A DNA stretch of 64,000 nt from Labia minor (taxonomy: Eukaryota > Arthropoda > Insecta > Dermaptera > Spongiphoridae), in contig OY720348.1 of NCBI GenBank assembly GCA_963082975.1, positions 62,955,719-63,019,718 on the forward strand, written 5' to 3'. Made by a program: the position numbers and the translations under genes. A model generated the notes under the pieces. That model worked only from the letters and a program-made list of their open reading frames with translations, was not told the origin of the DNA and did no database searches. Positions 11,380 to 22,600 of the stretch are shown piece after piece. Position 1 is the stretch's first letter. Every line of letters begins with the position of its first letter.

Positions 11380-11820
11380 TTAATAAATACCCATTTAATA
11401 ATTATAAAAACTACAAAAGTTTTAATATATATATATTCGAACACAGTACTAAAAAATTTTCACCGAGATTAACGGAAAGCCTTACTGCCCTATTATAAAA
11501 ATATTGACTAATTTAATTTTCATAAAAATAAATGTTTATGTTGAGAAAAATAATCAACTGGCAGAATATCAGTCGAATTTCTTAAAGGGATGAGTACTAG
11601 GACAACTTATTTATAATATTAAATTTAAACGAAGATGAAGATGTAAGAATTTCTTCCGAGATTTAATAATACGTTTGGATTGGTTAATATTTCCTATGAA
11701 TCTATTCACCAAGATCATAAATATTTTAAACTTTTTCTAGAATAATGTTAATTTGAGATTCTGCTAAAAAAAAAAAAAGAAAAACGTCTGACTATGTTGA
11801 ATCTAGAAATGGAATGGTCC

Positions 11821-12060
11821 CAGTGGCGTAGCGTGATCTATTATGTTGGGGGGTGAGGTCTCCCTCGGAAAAAATTTTGACAAAATAAATTATTTATTTA
11901 TTCATAACGTTTAGAGTTTAGACTTAATTTATACGTAATTTAAAGATGTTATTTTTACTTTTGGGTTCTCAGTTACAAAACTAATCACTTTTAAATTTAT
12001 TTTTTGTACAATGTTTGGGGGGCACGAGGGGACTCGTGCCCCGCCGGCACGACGCCACTG
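11821..12060. mobile_element. hAT-type MITE (second family)
   Basis: Ends are CAGTGGCGTAGCGTGA and, reversed, CAGTGGCGTCGTGCC. The flanking octamers AATGGTCC (11,813-11,820) and AGTGGTCC (12,061-12,068) match at 7 of 8 positions, as expected for an ageing hAT target duplication. 240 bp, non-coding, with GGGGGG/CCCC-rich ends. It interrupts a possible LINE tail continuing at 12,061. Confidence 0.85.
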
Positions 12061-12206
12061 AGTGGTCCAGAAAACTCTCTGCTCATTTTGTTACTTATAT
12101 CGGCAGAATGAGTCATTTCAGGATCATAGGAAAAACTCAAAATAAATTATTTGGACATCCGAGAACGATGGAAATAAAAAGATTTTGGATTAGGATATTA
12201 AGATAA
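12061..12206 (+). pseudogene. Possible reverse transcriptase C-terminal fragment
   Basis: Downstream of the hAT MITE the translation includes RMSHFRIIGKTQNKLFGHPR, resembling the short Arg-rich tail (…RMxxxRI..K...GRPR…) after the palm/thumb region in insect LINE polyproteins. The match is short and the frame is partly open by chance. It could instead be unrelated. Confidence 0.3.
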
Positions 12207-12699
12207 AAACACATATATAGTTCTAGGGCTTAATATATATTAATATATTTATTTTGGATATTATAGTTATTTTATTGTTTTGTTGTTTTGTAGTTTCTGC
12301 TTTTTGTGTGTTTAAGGTGTTTTTTATTGTGCCATATTTCTTGTGGATCTTTATAATATTAAAACTTTGATAATATATTGAAAATATTATGATAATAAAA
12401 TATGTGATTTAAATCGTGTATTAGTACACAAAAAGTATAAATTTTATATAGTTGTTTAGCGTTTCTTTGAAATTAATACTTTTTTATCTCTTTTTACAAA
12501 TAACTTATTTATAAAATAGTTACAGAAGGTTTAGTACGCGAGTTTAAAGTATATAATAACAATAATAATGAATATAACGTTATCATTATCCGTGTTTTTA
12601 ACGTAAATCAGTTTTCGGTTCTCATATAAAAATTCACTTTTTCAAAAAAAAATTCTTTTCGGCTGCCTTTTTTCATATCCATTGGGCCAAAGTAAGGAG

Positions 12700-12800
12700 G
12701 CCGCTCGCGATGACGTCACCGAGGGTATTTAAACCAAGGATTGCGTAGTTCGTTGCAAAGTGACAAGTTTGCTACGTTGCCCGTCACTAAGCTACTTTCC
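12700..12800 (+). promoter_or_regulatory. Possible promoter with CRE-like site
   Basis: GATGACGTCACC (a consensus CRE/ATF half-site pair) lies about 10 bp before GTATTTAAACC, a TATA-like box. The region is GC-richer than its surroundings. No coding exon is identifiable downstream; a mariner fragment follows on the other strand. Weak evidence. Confidence 0.22.
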
Positions 12801-13026
12801 TGATCCTTTTCAGAATCCATTTGTATCAACATCTAACATTTATTTTAAACATTATCTCGTTTCACTGACTATATATCAATATGAAAGTATTATTTATTAA
12901 GCATTGACCTTTTTCAATGACTATTTATTTCTACATATATATGTGTATATATATACTGGTCTTTTTTAAAGACTTGGTTCAATTTCACCATTTGTTGTGC
13001 TTGTACCGTTCAGTATTGACACCTGG

Positions 13027-13227
13027 TGAGGTTTGAGCATCTCAATTTCAACAACTAAACTCAACTCTGATAGATTAATGCCCTTTTTGGGCGTTTTTGA
13101 ATTTTCTATACCAATTTTCTATACTAAGAGCATAGTCGCCGTAAGCTTCTGCAGCAGTTTTCTTCAAATGGTAACAAATAATCAATGCTAACCGCACATT
13201 GCTATTTTGAAGCTCAAATTTCGACAT
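13027..13227 (-). pseudogene. mariner transposase N-terminal (HTH) remnant
   Basis: From an ATG at 13,227 on the minus strand the translation resembles the paired helix-turn-helix region of mariner transposases: a leucine-rich helix, then KTAAEAYGDYALSIENWYRK, FKN and a stop. The catalytic domain is absent and no terminal repeats were identified. A decayed fragment. Confidence 0.5.
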
Positions 13228-13654
13228 GTTTAACGTTGTAAAAAGATATTAATTCGAATTTATTTAAATTCAAAACATTCTACACTCAAAACCAAAACAA
13301 ACAATTTCAATCATTCTTCTATATGGTGCCTAGTCTGACCGCTAGGAGATTCTAGAATAAAGGCGGTTTTATATGCAAACACCTAAAATATTATTTTTAT
13401 TTTTTAAGAGAGTCCTCATTTATTTATTTTATAAAAGTTAAGAAGGCAACCTTCGTTCGAATTCTTAAAATAAATTTGTAATAAAATCTATAAATAATGT
13501 AATATATATTATATATAAATGTTAAATGCAAAAAAGAACATTGTATTTTGTTTTTCACTATATTAGACACATATAAATAATTCAATGTTAATGAGATATT
13601 TGAAAAATAAAAAATAACAATTCGGCACAATCAATGAGACTGGTTTCCTTGATT

Positions 13655-14691
13655 AGGCTGGGCTGTTTCCCCTCCCCCAAGGGACAAATTATAACCTACC
13701 ATAGAGGGATAAGATATTGGGCCAACGCCGCCTTGAATCTAGACAACTATCCGATTTTAGTAACACATTTACCAATTTTTTTTTTACCTATCTGTAAACC
13801 TCCCTCGCTGACCTTTTCAAAGTTATACAAATTTAAACGTGTCAATCATTTAAAATTAAATGTTTAATTTTGATTCATATATATTAATTAAGATAATTCC
13901 AAAGTTTGAATTACAAAGAAACACCAAAGTTCAGTTTGTGAATGAAAATTCTAATTTAACTTTAAGGGATTTTAGTAAATGTTGGGTTTAACCCAGCTGA
14001 CATATGAATTGAAAGTTGACCTTATAGGAGAATTTGGGAAATTACTATTTCTTATTGTGCCTAAATGTTATAAACATTCAAGAACCAAGATTTAAAAATA
14101 ATAGAGATATTTAATATTTCATTTTTTAAATTTAACAAATAAAATGATCAGAAAAAATAAATATTCTTTAATCTAGGCTGGGCTGTTCCCCTCCCCCAAG
14201 GGACAAATTATAACCTACCATAGAGGGATAAGATATTGGGCCGACGCCGCCTTGAATCTAGGCAACTATCCGATTTTAGTAACACATTTACCAATTTTTT
14301 TTTTACCTGTCTGTAAACCTCCCCCGCTGACCTTTTCAAAGTTATACAAATTTAAACGTGTCAATCATTTAAAATTAAATGTTTAATTTTGATTCATATA
14401 TATTAATTAAGGTAATTCCAAAGTTTTAATTATAAAGAAACACCATAGTTCAGTTTGTGAATGAAAATTCTAATTTAACTTTAAGGGATTTTAGTAAATG
14501 TTAGGTTTAACCCAGCTGACATATGAATTGAAAGTTGACCTTATAGGAGAATTTGGGAAATTACTATTTCTTAATGCCTAAATGTTATAAACATTCAAGA
14601 ACCAAGATTTAAAAATAATAGAGATATTTAATATTTTATTTTTTAAATTTAACAAATAAAATGATCAGAAAAAGAAATATTCTTTAATCTA
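13655..14691. repeat. 520-bp tandem duplication
   Basis: Two direct units begin AGGCTGGGCTGTT at 13,655 and 14,175, an offset of 520 bp, and the second ends near 14,691 at TTCTTTAATCT. They match almost throughout, with scattered substitutions and 1-3 base indels. The first 170 bp of each unit is GC-richer (CCCCTCCCCCAAGGGAC, GGCCGACGCCGCCTTG). A 77-codon frame over the first unit is open, but I recognise no product. The repeat is not seen elsewhere in the window. Confidence 0.9.
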
Positions 14692-15150
14692 AAATTTTCT
14701 ACACAAAATGAAAATTTCAATGTAAAAGAAAAATGGATATTAATATCAATATAGTATTTAAAATGTTTCTTTTTGTAAAAACAAAAAGAATGAGTTTTCT
14801 TATTATCGCCCATAAAGAGAAGAAACAGATTGGCTCAACATATAGATTATTTATTGTTACGATTGGCGTATCTAACAATTTATATAGTTCTCTCTTGAGA
14901 GTTTGATTTACATAAAAATTTTACGCAAAAACTTTATTTTATCACCATTTAACTTAATAAAAACAATAATTAATATGTCAAATATATTTATATTTGTGAA
15001 AGATTTAATAAAACCGCCACATAATTGAGATACCCAAATAAAGCTTTGATGAACAAACATCCCTGTAGGTAGTTATAAAATTTACAAAGAAAGTTAAATA
15101 AAAAAAATATAAAAATAACTTTTTTTAAAAACACGTTTTTATTTAAATGC

Positions 15151-15454
15151 ACTAAAAAGGAGAAAATAATTTCTCTACACACTCCATGATTTCCTTACAA
15201 TTGATCATATCTAAAAAATGAAAGTGTGAGCGCCAAACATGCAGGGAAAACGCAAATTCTACTTCAAATAGACATAGTTATCAAGTATAGTGGAAAAGGA
15301 AAAAAAACAGAAAGGTGTGTGCATATACAATGAAATGTCCTTCGTATTCTTTTCCTTTCCCTGCATATTTGGCGCCCACGATTTTATTTTTTAGATATGA
15401 TTAATTGTAAGGAAATCATGGTGTGTGTGGAGAAATTATTTTCTCCTTTTTAGT
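15151..15454. mobile_element. MITE with roughly 100-bp terminal inverted repeats
   Basis: The left arm ACTAAAAAGGAGAAAATAAT through GCCAAACATGCAGGGAAA is matched by the reverse complement of the right end with about 90 percent identity over some 95-100 bp. Total length is about 304 bp with a short unique centre. Flanks show no clear target duplication, so the superfamily is uncertain. Confidence 0.8.
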
Positions 15455-16897
15455 CTTGACAGAAAGTTCGCCCGGTTTATTATTTCAGGTTATAGTGTTA
15501 ATAATTAATTAATTTTTAATAATAATAATATTAATAATATTATTATTAATTAATTTATAATACCTCCGAGGTTACCTATAACATAGGATGAACCTGAATA
15601 TTGCATTGTCACCGGAGTTACATATGTATGCAAAATTTAAACTCATTCAAACATTAGGGAGTGGGTCAAATTCACTTTGCAAGATTCGACGACAGGACAC
15701 AATGTGAAACTAAATAAAAGCGTGTAAAAAAGCGTAAATTGACACCAAGATTATTTCTCATAACAAAAAGAATAACATTCTTTCTAAAATTACCTGTAAA
15801 ATAACTGTTATTTTAGGTTTTAAGTGAACAATCGATTGATCACTGATAATCCTATCATTATTTTGTTTAATAATAGGTCAAATGGATTATTCTTGCACTT
15901 GAGGAGGTGAATAATGAGTTTTTAGTATTTAATGTATGAAACTTTTATTACCAGGGCGTTACGCTTGCATATAATTCCATCGAATAAGTAAAGAGAAAAG
16001 GATAATCCAGACAAATAGTAAAACACAGACCCCAATTTTTATCATATAATTAATTAATAAATAATAATGAAATGATGTTGATTTTTTGTTTGTAAATTCT
16101 TAATTATTTCAAACTCTCTTTAAAGGTTCTTATCAATACATATACAAACAAAATAAATTACCAAAGAGACAAATTTCAATTTAAAGTTATTAATAATGTA
16201 ATCGTTGAATGGTAGAGAGGGGGGGAGTGAAGGAACTAATAATAAATGAAGGAAGAGGTTGTTTAAATTGTTAATAAAACTCTTTTTGAATATTTTTTTA
16301 AAATCGATTAAAGACCAAGTGTATTTAAAAACAAAAGAACAATTGATGAAATTTTGATACTAATGACTTAAGTGATTTAAAAATTCAATAAAAGAGTAAA
16401 TTTCAAGAGAGTGAATATTTGAACCGACTCGTTAGTTTCATTTATTAAATTTTAATTCGAATGGATTTTTTTTTTATTTTGAAAGAAAATTAAATTATTC
16501 TATTAAAATATTGATAAAGCTTTTTTTAAACATTTTATATAAGTTGGATAATCGATTAAATATGTGTTTTGAAAAGTTTATTTATTATTCATATTTAAAT
16601 TGAAAAAAAAAAAAAATAAAAAATGAATTGGATGTTCTTTTGGAAAAAAAAAAATAAAACATTCTTCCAAGTAGACATTTTTAATAGATTCATGAATAAA
16701 GTTTAATTGGAAAATAGAACAAAATAGATATTTAAGTTATAACCCTAATTGAATTTTATAAATCCTTTTATTTAAATTGTAGTATTCTTTGTAGTGGGGA
16801 ATTCAAAGTGCATTATTTTTTATTATAATTGCATTCAGATAAATAATTAAACAGGGATTCCAAATTGTCTAGACATTAGTATATTTAATAATAAATA
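15455..16897. other. AT-rich intergenic DNA
   Basis: No gene supported. A moderately complex patch at 15,570-15,740 (GTCACCGGAGTTACATATGT) resembles the tail regions of insect LINE-like repeats, but I cannot define its ends. A palindromic AT-rich run (ATTAATTAAT...) lies at 15,505-15,560. Confidence 0.4.
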
Positions 16898-17017
16898 CAA
16901 TAAAACCTCAATATAGCCTCTATTTAACAGATTTCACATGAACAGACGAAAAATCCGGACGGTGGTAAAAAATATATTATTACTCTAATGTTTTTTTTAA
17001 TATATTATTATTCTAAT

Positions 17018-17304
17018 ATAGGAGGCAGCTAGCCGAGAGTGTAGCGTAGCAATTTTCTACACAATAAGTCGACGTTCGATTCCAACTAAGAACAAATTTT
17101 TCTAATAAAATTCAATTTAACATCAGCTGCCTTCGGCTCCAAGAACTGTCAGTTTCTGGTTCTATACATGCGGTAAGCAACGGGAAACCACCGCATTAAC
17201 ATTCGCAAGAAAAATCATCATAGCTGGGCAGCTTCTAAGGCTATCCTAGTCATGATGATAGCCAAATTCCGAAAGAGAGACGGCACCTTAAGAAGAAGAA
17301 TTAC
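17018..17304 (+). repeat. tRNA-derived SINE (second family)
   Basis: The head looks like a tRNA gene: TAGCCGAGAGTG as A box and GACGTTCGATTCCAAC as B box about 50 nt later. A conserved-looking body with CGGGAAACCACCGC follows, and the element ends in AAGAAGAAGAATT. Internal RNA polymerase III promoter boxes would drive transcription. It is a single copy in this window and shares no body sequence with the other SINE family. Confidence 0.65.
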
Positions 17305-17572
17305 TCTAATAATGATTCAACTCAGATATTTCCAAAAAATACATCTCATTGATAAGGGAATAATTTTGTCAAATGAACATAGAAAGTATTTAGGCAATGT
17401 AATGGTTGTATTGTAAAATGAAGATAATGCACAAAAGAAACAGGAGAACTTGCAAAACTTAAAGTGTTACAATTTAAATCAACAAATTTTAATTTTACTA
17501 CAGAAAGAGATGAAAGAACAAAAATTAAAAAATGATTGGGAGAATTTGTTTGATTGCTAAGATGTAAACATA

Positions 17573-18091
17573 GATGAGGGCAGGTCAATAAGTTCATGAC
17601 TTTTTGAATGAAACACAGGTTTTTGGATAAAAAAATTATTTTTTATTTTTCAACGTATTCTCCTTTGAGCTCTATACACTACGTCCAACGTTTCTCCAAT
17701 TTTTTTATCCCTTGTAAAAAATAACATTTGTTGAGGACATTTGTTTGTGAGATGGTTTCATCGTTGGAGCCCAATCTTTTTCCTCTGAGGCCATTTCTTC
17801 AGGTTTGGAAACAAGAAATAGTCAATCGGGGCTAAATCCGGAGAATAGGACGGATGAGGGAGCAATTCGTATCTCAATTCATGGATTTTCATGGAAATTC
17901 ACTTTTTTTCTATTTTCTTCTCAAATCACGAGGTATTCTGCTATTAATGGATGGCAAAAAAGCTAAAAGACCTAGCTGGTTCAAATTTCGACAGGGGTCA
18001 GGTGATAGGTGCCTGCCGACAAGAGAAGTGTTGCCATTTCAGTTAAGAGACGGAAAATTCAAAAAGTCACGGACTTATTAACTTGTCCTCG
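17573..18091 (-). mobile_element. mariner-family deletion derivative, copy 1
   Basis: Ends are GAGGGCAGGTCAATAAGTTC (left) and, reversed, CGAGGACAAGTTAATAAGTCC (right), bordered by TA. The minus strand encodes the C-terminal end of a mariner transposase (YYLFPNLKKWPQRKK-like segment followed by GETLDVVYRAQ). The rest of the gene is deleted. A second derivative of the same family lies at 52,523-53,011. Confidence 0.8.
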
Positions 18092-18365
18092 TATTTAAAG
18101 GGGTTAGAAGTTTCTGATTTCTGTAGGACAATACATAATGTTGGAGAAGAAGTAGCTGAGGAATATGTTTTTCAATGGCTACCGGTATATGAAGGTCCCA
18201 AATATAATTTTATTTTTGTTCTGTTTTTTATTTAAACCTAAATACAGTATATATTCAACAAAAAGATTTTTAATTCATTTTAAACCCATTTTTATATAAT
18301 GGACACACTTTTAGCTTTTTCCCCTCCCCTCCCCACCTTTAATCGGTTCTATCGAGTTTTTACTG

Positions 18366-18634
18366 TAATTATTAAATTATATTCTATTCCATTCCAATTC
18401 ATTAATTATTTAAAACTACCCTCATTTATTTATTTATTTTTTTTATTATTAAATTATTAATTATTCATTTCATTATTCATCTAAATTTAGAAATCTTGAC
18501 TAAAAAGCTTATTTAACGTATAATATTTTATTATCTTAATCAATAGTTTTAATAATCGCGTGTTTATTTTTCTAGCTTAAAAATACTGTGAATTTTATTT
18601 TATAAATTATCAATTGATTATTATTTCTCAATCT

Positions 18635-18669
<35 letters not shown>

Positions 18670-19466
18670 GTGTATTTCTATGATGGTAAGTTTCGGGGGT
18701 GTTAAGTCCACGACCCGTTTAGAAAAACTGAAAAATGAAAAAAAAAAAATTAATAAATACAATCGTAATAAAGAATTATAAAACTGTTAATAGTAACAGA
18801 AGCAAACAAGGTAACAACATCTTTAAATCCATTTTGATAAGGGACACACGAAAATTTCCAGTTATATGCATGATCAACATAAAATATTTAGGATTTAAAG
18901 TTCTAAAAATAGAATTTATAGTAATATTTTTGCAATCTACATCATTCACCAGTATATTTCCTTTTTTCTACTTAAGAATTTGATTTTCACACATAATGAA
19001 TATAAATTCTCGTTACTTAACTTTTAAACCACAACTCACATCAATTTTGATTAAAAATTATTTTATATACCTTGTTTCACTCTTATTTATCAATAAATAA
19101 TAATTTACCAGATAATTGTTATACTATGAATTCGCCGTTAGCAGATGTATAAATAAAAATGGCAGTTACAAAAAAAAAAAAAGTTGTTCTTTCTATGTTC
19201 GACTGAAATTCCCATGCTAATTTGATCTTACTATCTATTAAAATTCATTACTGTCTGTTAGCATTATTTTTTATTAGGAATCTAATTATGAAAATACAAG
19301 CTATTTTTTAGAACAATAATAATAGAGCGATAAAGAGTAGTAAGATGTAAATTTAGAGTCAGGTCAATTTTTCAAATTACATTTTAATTGTCAATCTATA
19401 TTCAGATAAAAATCGAAATATTTAGTTGATAATTTTCTTTTTTTTTTTTTTCATTTTTTGTTTTTT
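18366..19466. other. AT-rich intergenic DNA
   Basis: No gene supported. Contains (TA)n at about 18,640-18,664. An 82-codon plus-strand frame at 18,735-18,983 is Lys/Ile-rich with no recognisable domain and is probably chance. Confidence 0.45.
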
Positions 19467-19972
19467 TTTACCGACCGACGATAGGAAGGGAAGGTATTGT
19501 TTACATACCAAATTTCACATATGGGGATTTTTACAAATCTCCACGAATCATGCATTTTGTTAAAGGAAAAATGAATTTTTAGCATGAGGCCTGTCCGTCT
19601 GTCCGTTGTGTGTCCGTATAGACGTGTATAACTTGAACGGCTCAAAGTATTTTGATAAAATTTGGTATATTTACTTAACGCATCAATACCATGAATTCAT
19701 CAACTTTTGGAGTATCGTATATCCGGAAACCGGAAGTGGTAGTTTACAAAGTATTAATTTTATATTCACTGTCGGAAAATATTTTCCTTAAAATATAGTA
19801 GTAATTAATAATTGAGTAATTAAACTAAAAATAATAACCAAGATAATATAATTTAGTCATTTTAATTCAAGTTTTAAAAATATATATTTTTTTTTGATAC
19901 TTTATATATATAATGTTGTTTGGAAATTAATTTATTTCAAATTTCGGTCGGTTTTGTGCCTGGCCTCAGCTC
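19467..19972 (+). mobile_element. Repeat family A, copy 4
   Basis: A full-length copy from ACCGACCGACGATAGGAAGG to CTGGCCTCAGCTC. It includes TCTCCACGAATCATGCATTT, GTCCGTCTGTCCGTTGTG, CTTGAACGGCTCAAAG, ATCCGGAAACCGGAAGTGG and the CACTGTCGGAAAAT segments. The interior has no conserved open frame. Confidence 0.85.
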
Positions 19973-20684
19973 TTTTTTTGAGTTTTTGATTTCATTCGTC
20001 ATTTGTATTTTAAAATCATGGAACCCCTAACAATCAATATATATCAAAATATACCTATATACAAACCTGTATATATATATATATATATATAAATTAAATT
20101 TCAAATATTTAATTAATTATTTACAAACAATTTCTATTATAATATTTCCTTCCCAATTTTATATTTTGTAATTATAATTATTTTTCTATTTATTTATTTA
20201 TAATAGAAATATAAAATACCCATGGAATAAGATTACCGGTTTTAGACCTGAGCAAAATTTCCGCATCCTATTCTTTCATAGTGATATAAAAATTACTATG
20301 TCCGAATGTCTCTCCATTGTGTGCCCGTATAGACGTGTATAACTTGAACGGCTTAACGGATTTTGATAAAATTTTGTGTATTTATTTAATGCATCAGTAG
20401 CATGAATTCATCAACTTTTGGTGTATATCCGGAAACCGGAAGTCGTAGTTTGAAAAGTATTAATTTTATATTCATTGTCGGAAATTTTTCATTTAAAATA
20501 TAGTAGTAATTATTAATTGAGTAATTAAATTAAAAATAAAAACCAAGAGATAATATAATTTAGTCATAATTAATTTTTTTTTGATACTTTATATATATAT
20601 ACTCGTATATATATATATATATATTGTTGTTTGGAAATTAATTTATTTCCAACCGTCGGTCGGTTCTGAACCTGGCCACAGCTC
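19973..20684 (+). mobile_element. Repeat family A, copy 5, joined through a shared spacer
   Basis: Immediately follows copy 4. A roughly 310-bp spacer (TTTTTGATTTCATTCGTCAT ... GGTTTTAGACCTGAGCAAAA) leads into the second half of another A copy ending CCTGGCCACAGCTC. The same A-spacer-A order occurs inverted at 41,560-42,557, so the composite is a mobile or duplicated unit in its own right. The 3' end shows CGTCGGTCGGT followed by GGTTC-T-GAACC. Confidence 0.75.
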
Positions 20685-20813
20685 ATTTTTTATTTTAAAT
20701 TAAATGAGAAATGTTTGTTTATGATATTAAGCCAAAAAGGTTTAAACATGCTGATTATATTTAAAGATTAGACTGACAACTCTCGTTGAAACATTTTATT
20801 TATTTGTAAATTC

Positions 20814-21225
20814 AACCTGAAAACTTTTTTCTCTTATAAAAATTTTCAATCTATACACGGAAATGAAAATGAAAAAGGTTAAAGGAAAGTTATTAAAAAT
20901 ATGCGGTTTTATGTTTCAAGATAAATTTTATTTTATTCCACTTAATGATCACATTTCGACAGTTATATTACCATTAGAAGTTTATACTATACTCATTGAG
21001 TGTTCTCATTTAGTCATCATCAGAAGTTTGTACTATACTAAATTCACTATACTCAGTACAAACTTCTGATGAAGACATAACTGTCGAAATGATCATTAAG
21101 TGGAATAAAATAAAATTTATCTTGAAACATAAAATCGCATATTTTTAATATCTTTCCTTTAACCTTTTTCAATTTCATTTCCGTGTTAAGATTGAAAATT
21201 TTTATAAGAGAAAAGTTTTCAGGTT
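20814..21225. repeat. Long inverted repeat (foldback-type element)
   Basis: Two arms of about 190 bp are near-perfect inverted copies around a centre near 21,015. The left arm carries AAAGGTTAAAGGAAAG and the CTTAATGATCACATTTCGAC segment; the right arm carries their complements in reverse order. Weaker similarity extends outward to about 20,740 and 21,265. A half-copy lies at 23,778-23,895. The open frame in the left arm is an incidental reading of the repeat. A transcript would fold into a long hairpin. Confidence 0.85.
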
Positions 21226-21920
21226 TAATTCACAATTAAACATGCCGATGTTAAGTTAAAAAAATAATTTTTTGTATAAAATTTCATAATTCTTAGGTTT
21301 TCTTTAAATACAATAAAAGGTTTAATAAGAAAACTAATACAATTGCGAACATTATTAATATAGATATTCCTCTGCTATTTTTCTTCGTTAATTAAGCATA
21401 TTTTTTTTTTCTTTCGGCCATTTTTTGACATTAAGTTTAATTAAATTCTTCCGCATCAATAAACAGTTAGGAATTGTCAGAGATAGAAAAGCTGAAAAAA
21501 AATTTAATTTATTTTCCACTTTTGTAATTCTTATGGTTGTATTTTATTTAACCTTCTAGTTCGTTGCAATTAAATAAAGTTGGAAAAAAGTAAATTTCTC
21601 GATTTTTGATAAAATTTTATAAAAATATTATTATACTTAATGGGAAGTTGTAATGTTATGAATTTGGAAACTATAGAAGAGAACACTGTTTATATTTGCC
21701 CCCGACATATCGGTTGGCAATGGAACGATTAGGAGAGGCACAATGAATTTTCTCAAAACTTGAGACTGATTATAAAATTTTTAAGACTCAATTAAACAAT
21801 AGTTTAGTGAAAATACATTGAAGTTCGAAAAAAGCCCATATTTTTTTCAGTTTTCACAATTGGTAAGCCTGCTGTTTTCTTGCCTACCAGTGACGTCATC
21901 GTGTTTTCGGCTATATATAT
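21226..21920. other. AT-rich intergenic DNA
   Basis: No gene supported. A more complex patch at 21,655-21,740 (TTTGCCCCCGACATATCGG) has no useful open frame and no match elsewhere in the window. Confidence 0.45.
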
Positions 21921-22600
21921 CTTATCTTATTAGCAAAAATTGTATATATATATATATATATTTGGATATTTTAGAATTAATTTATTAATTAACCGCTCGA
22001 AGGATTATTTTGAAATTCACACCATAGATAATATTTAAAAAGACAAATCGATCGGTATTTTTTCAGTCTGGAGAAAAATCATCTTCATTAGTTTTTTCTT
22101 AATTTAAATTTATATGACGTCACAAATGAAAAAAAATCACCAAAAAAAAAAATCTAAAATTTATTTGTCTTGCAAACATTGTAAGTTTATTTATGATATT
22201 TTAAAAGCAATTTTTCAATGTTTTTGTCTTTTAATTTTTTGTTAATTCTTATAAATTTTTATTAATTAATTTATTGTTTTTTTATTAATTAATTTATTGT
22301 TTTTATTTAAATCTATTTTCGGGTTTATTTTTTATTAAATTAATAATTTATATATATATTTATTCATTGTTCTTTTATTAATTAATTTTTAGATAGTTTT
22401 ATAATTTTTAATATTTTTTCACTAAAATATTATTTAATATTTATTATTATTTATGTATTATTCAGGACCCCAAGTTCCATTCATTTTAATCAGATTGATG
22501 CAATGATGTAAGATTTTATAATTGTAATAAATAATTAAAGAATTGTATATCAATATTTTTTAAAGGGTCGAACTATAGCTCAGTGTTCCAGGTACTATTT
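21921..22600 (+). mobile_element. Repeat family D, copy 2
   Basis: Runs from CTTATCTTATTAGCAAAAATTG to TTCCAGGTAC, through the ACCGCTCGAAGGATTATTTTG and TTGAAATTCACACCATAG segments. Its 3' half (ACCCCAAGTTCCATTCATTTTAATCAG) matches the D copy at 35,990-37,383, which contains a B element. It therefore serves as the empty-site reference for that insertion. Confidence 0.75.

Larger units (their letters stand above)
16898..18365 (+). mobile_element. pogo/Tigger-like element, decayed and carrying insertions
   Basis: Inverted ends CAATAAAACCTCAATATAGCC (left) and, reversed, CAGTAAAAACTCGATAGAACC (right) are each bordered by TA. This terminus style is typical of the pogo/Tigger branch of Tc1/mariner. 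Near the right end, about 18,129-18,222 on the plus strand, the frame VGEEVAEEYVFQWL resembles the C-terminal acidic DDE-1 region (…DVxxWL…). A SINE (17,018-17,304) and a mariner derivative (17,573-18,091) sit inside. Most of the transposase is gone. The call rests mainly on the ends. Confidence 0.55.

Noticed and set aside
13634-13867. 77-codon frame in the tandem duplication
   Set aside because: Not preserved from the same start in the second unit and no recognisable domain; kept as a repeat, not a gene.
20863-21069. 68-codon frame as a small protein gene
   Set aside because: It is the left arm and centre of a long inverted repeat.
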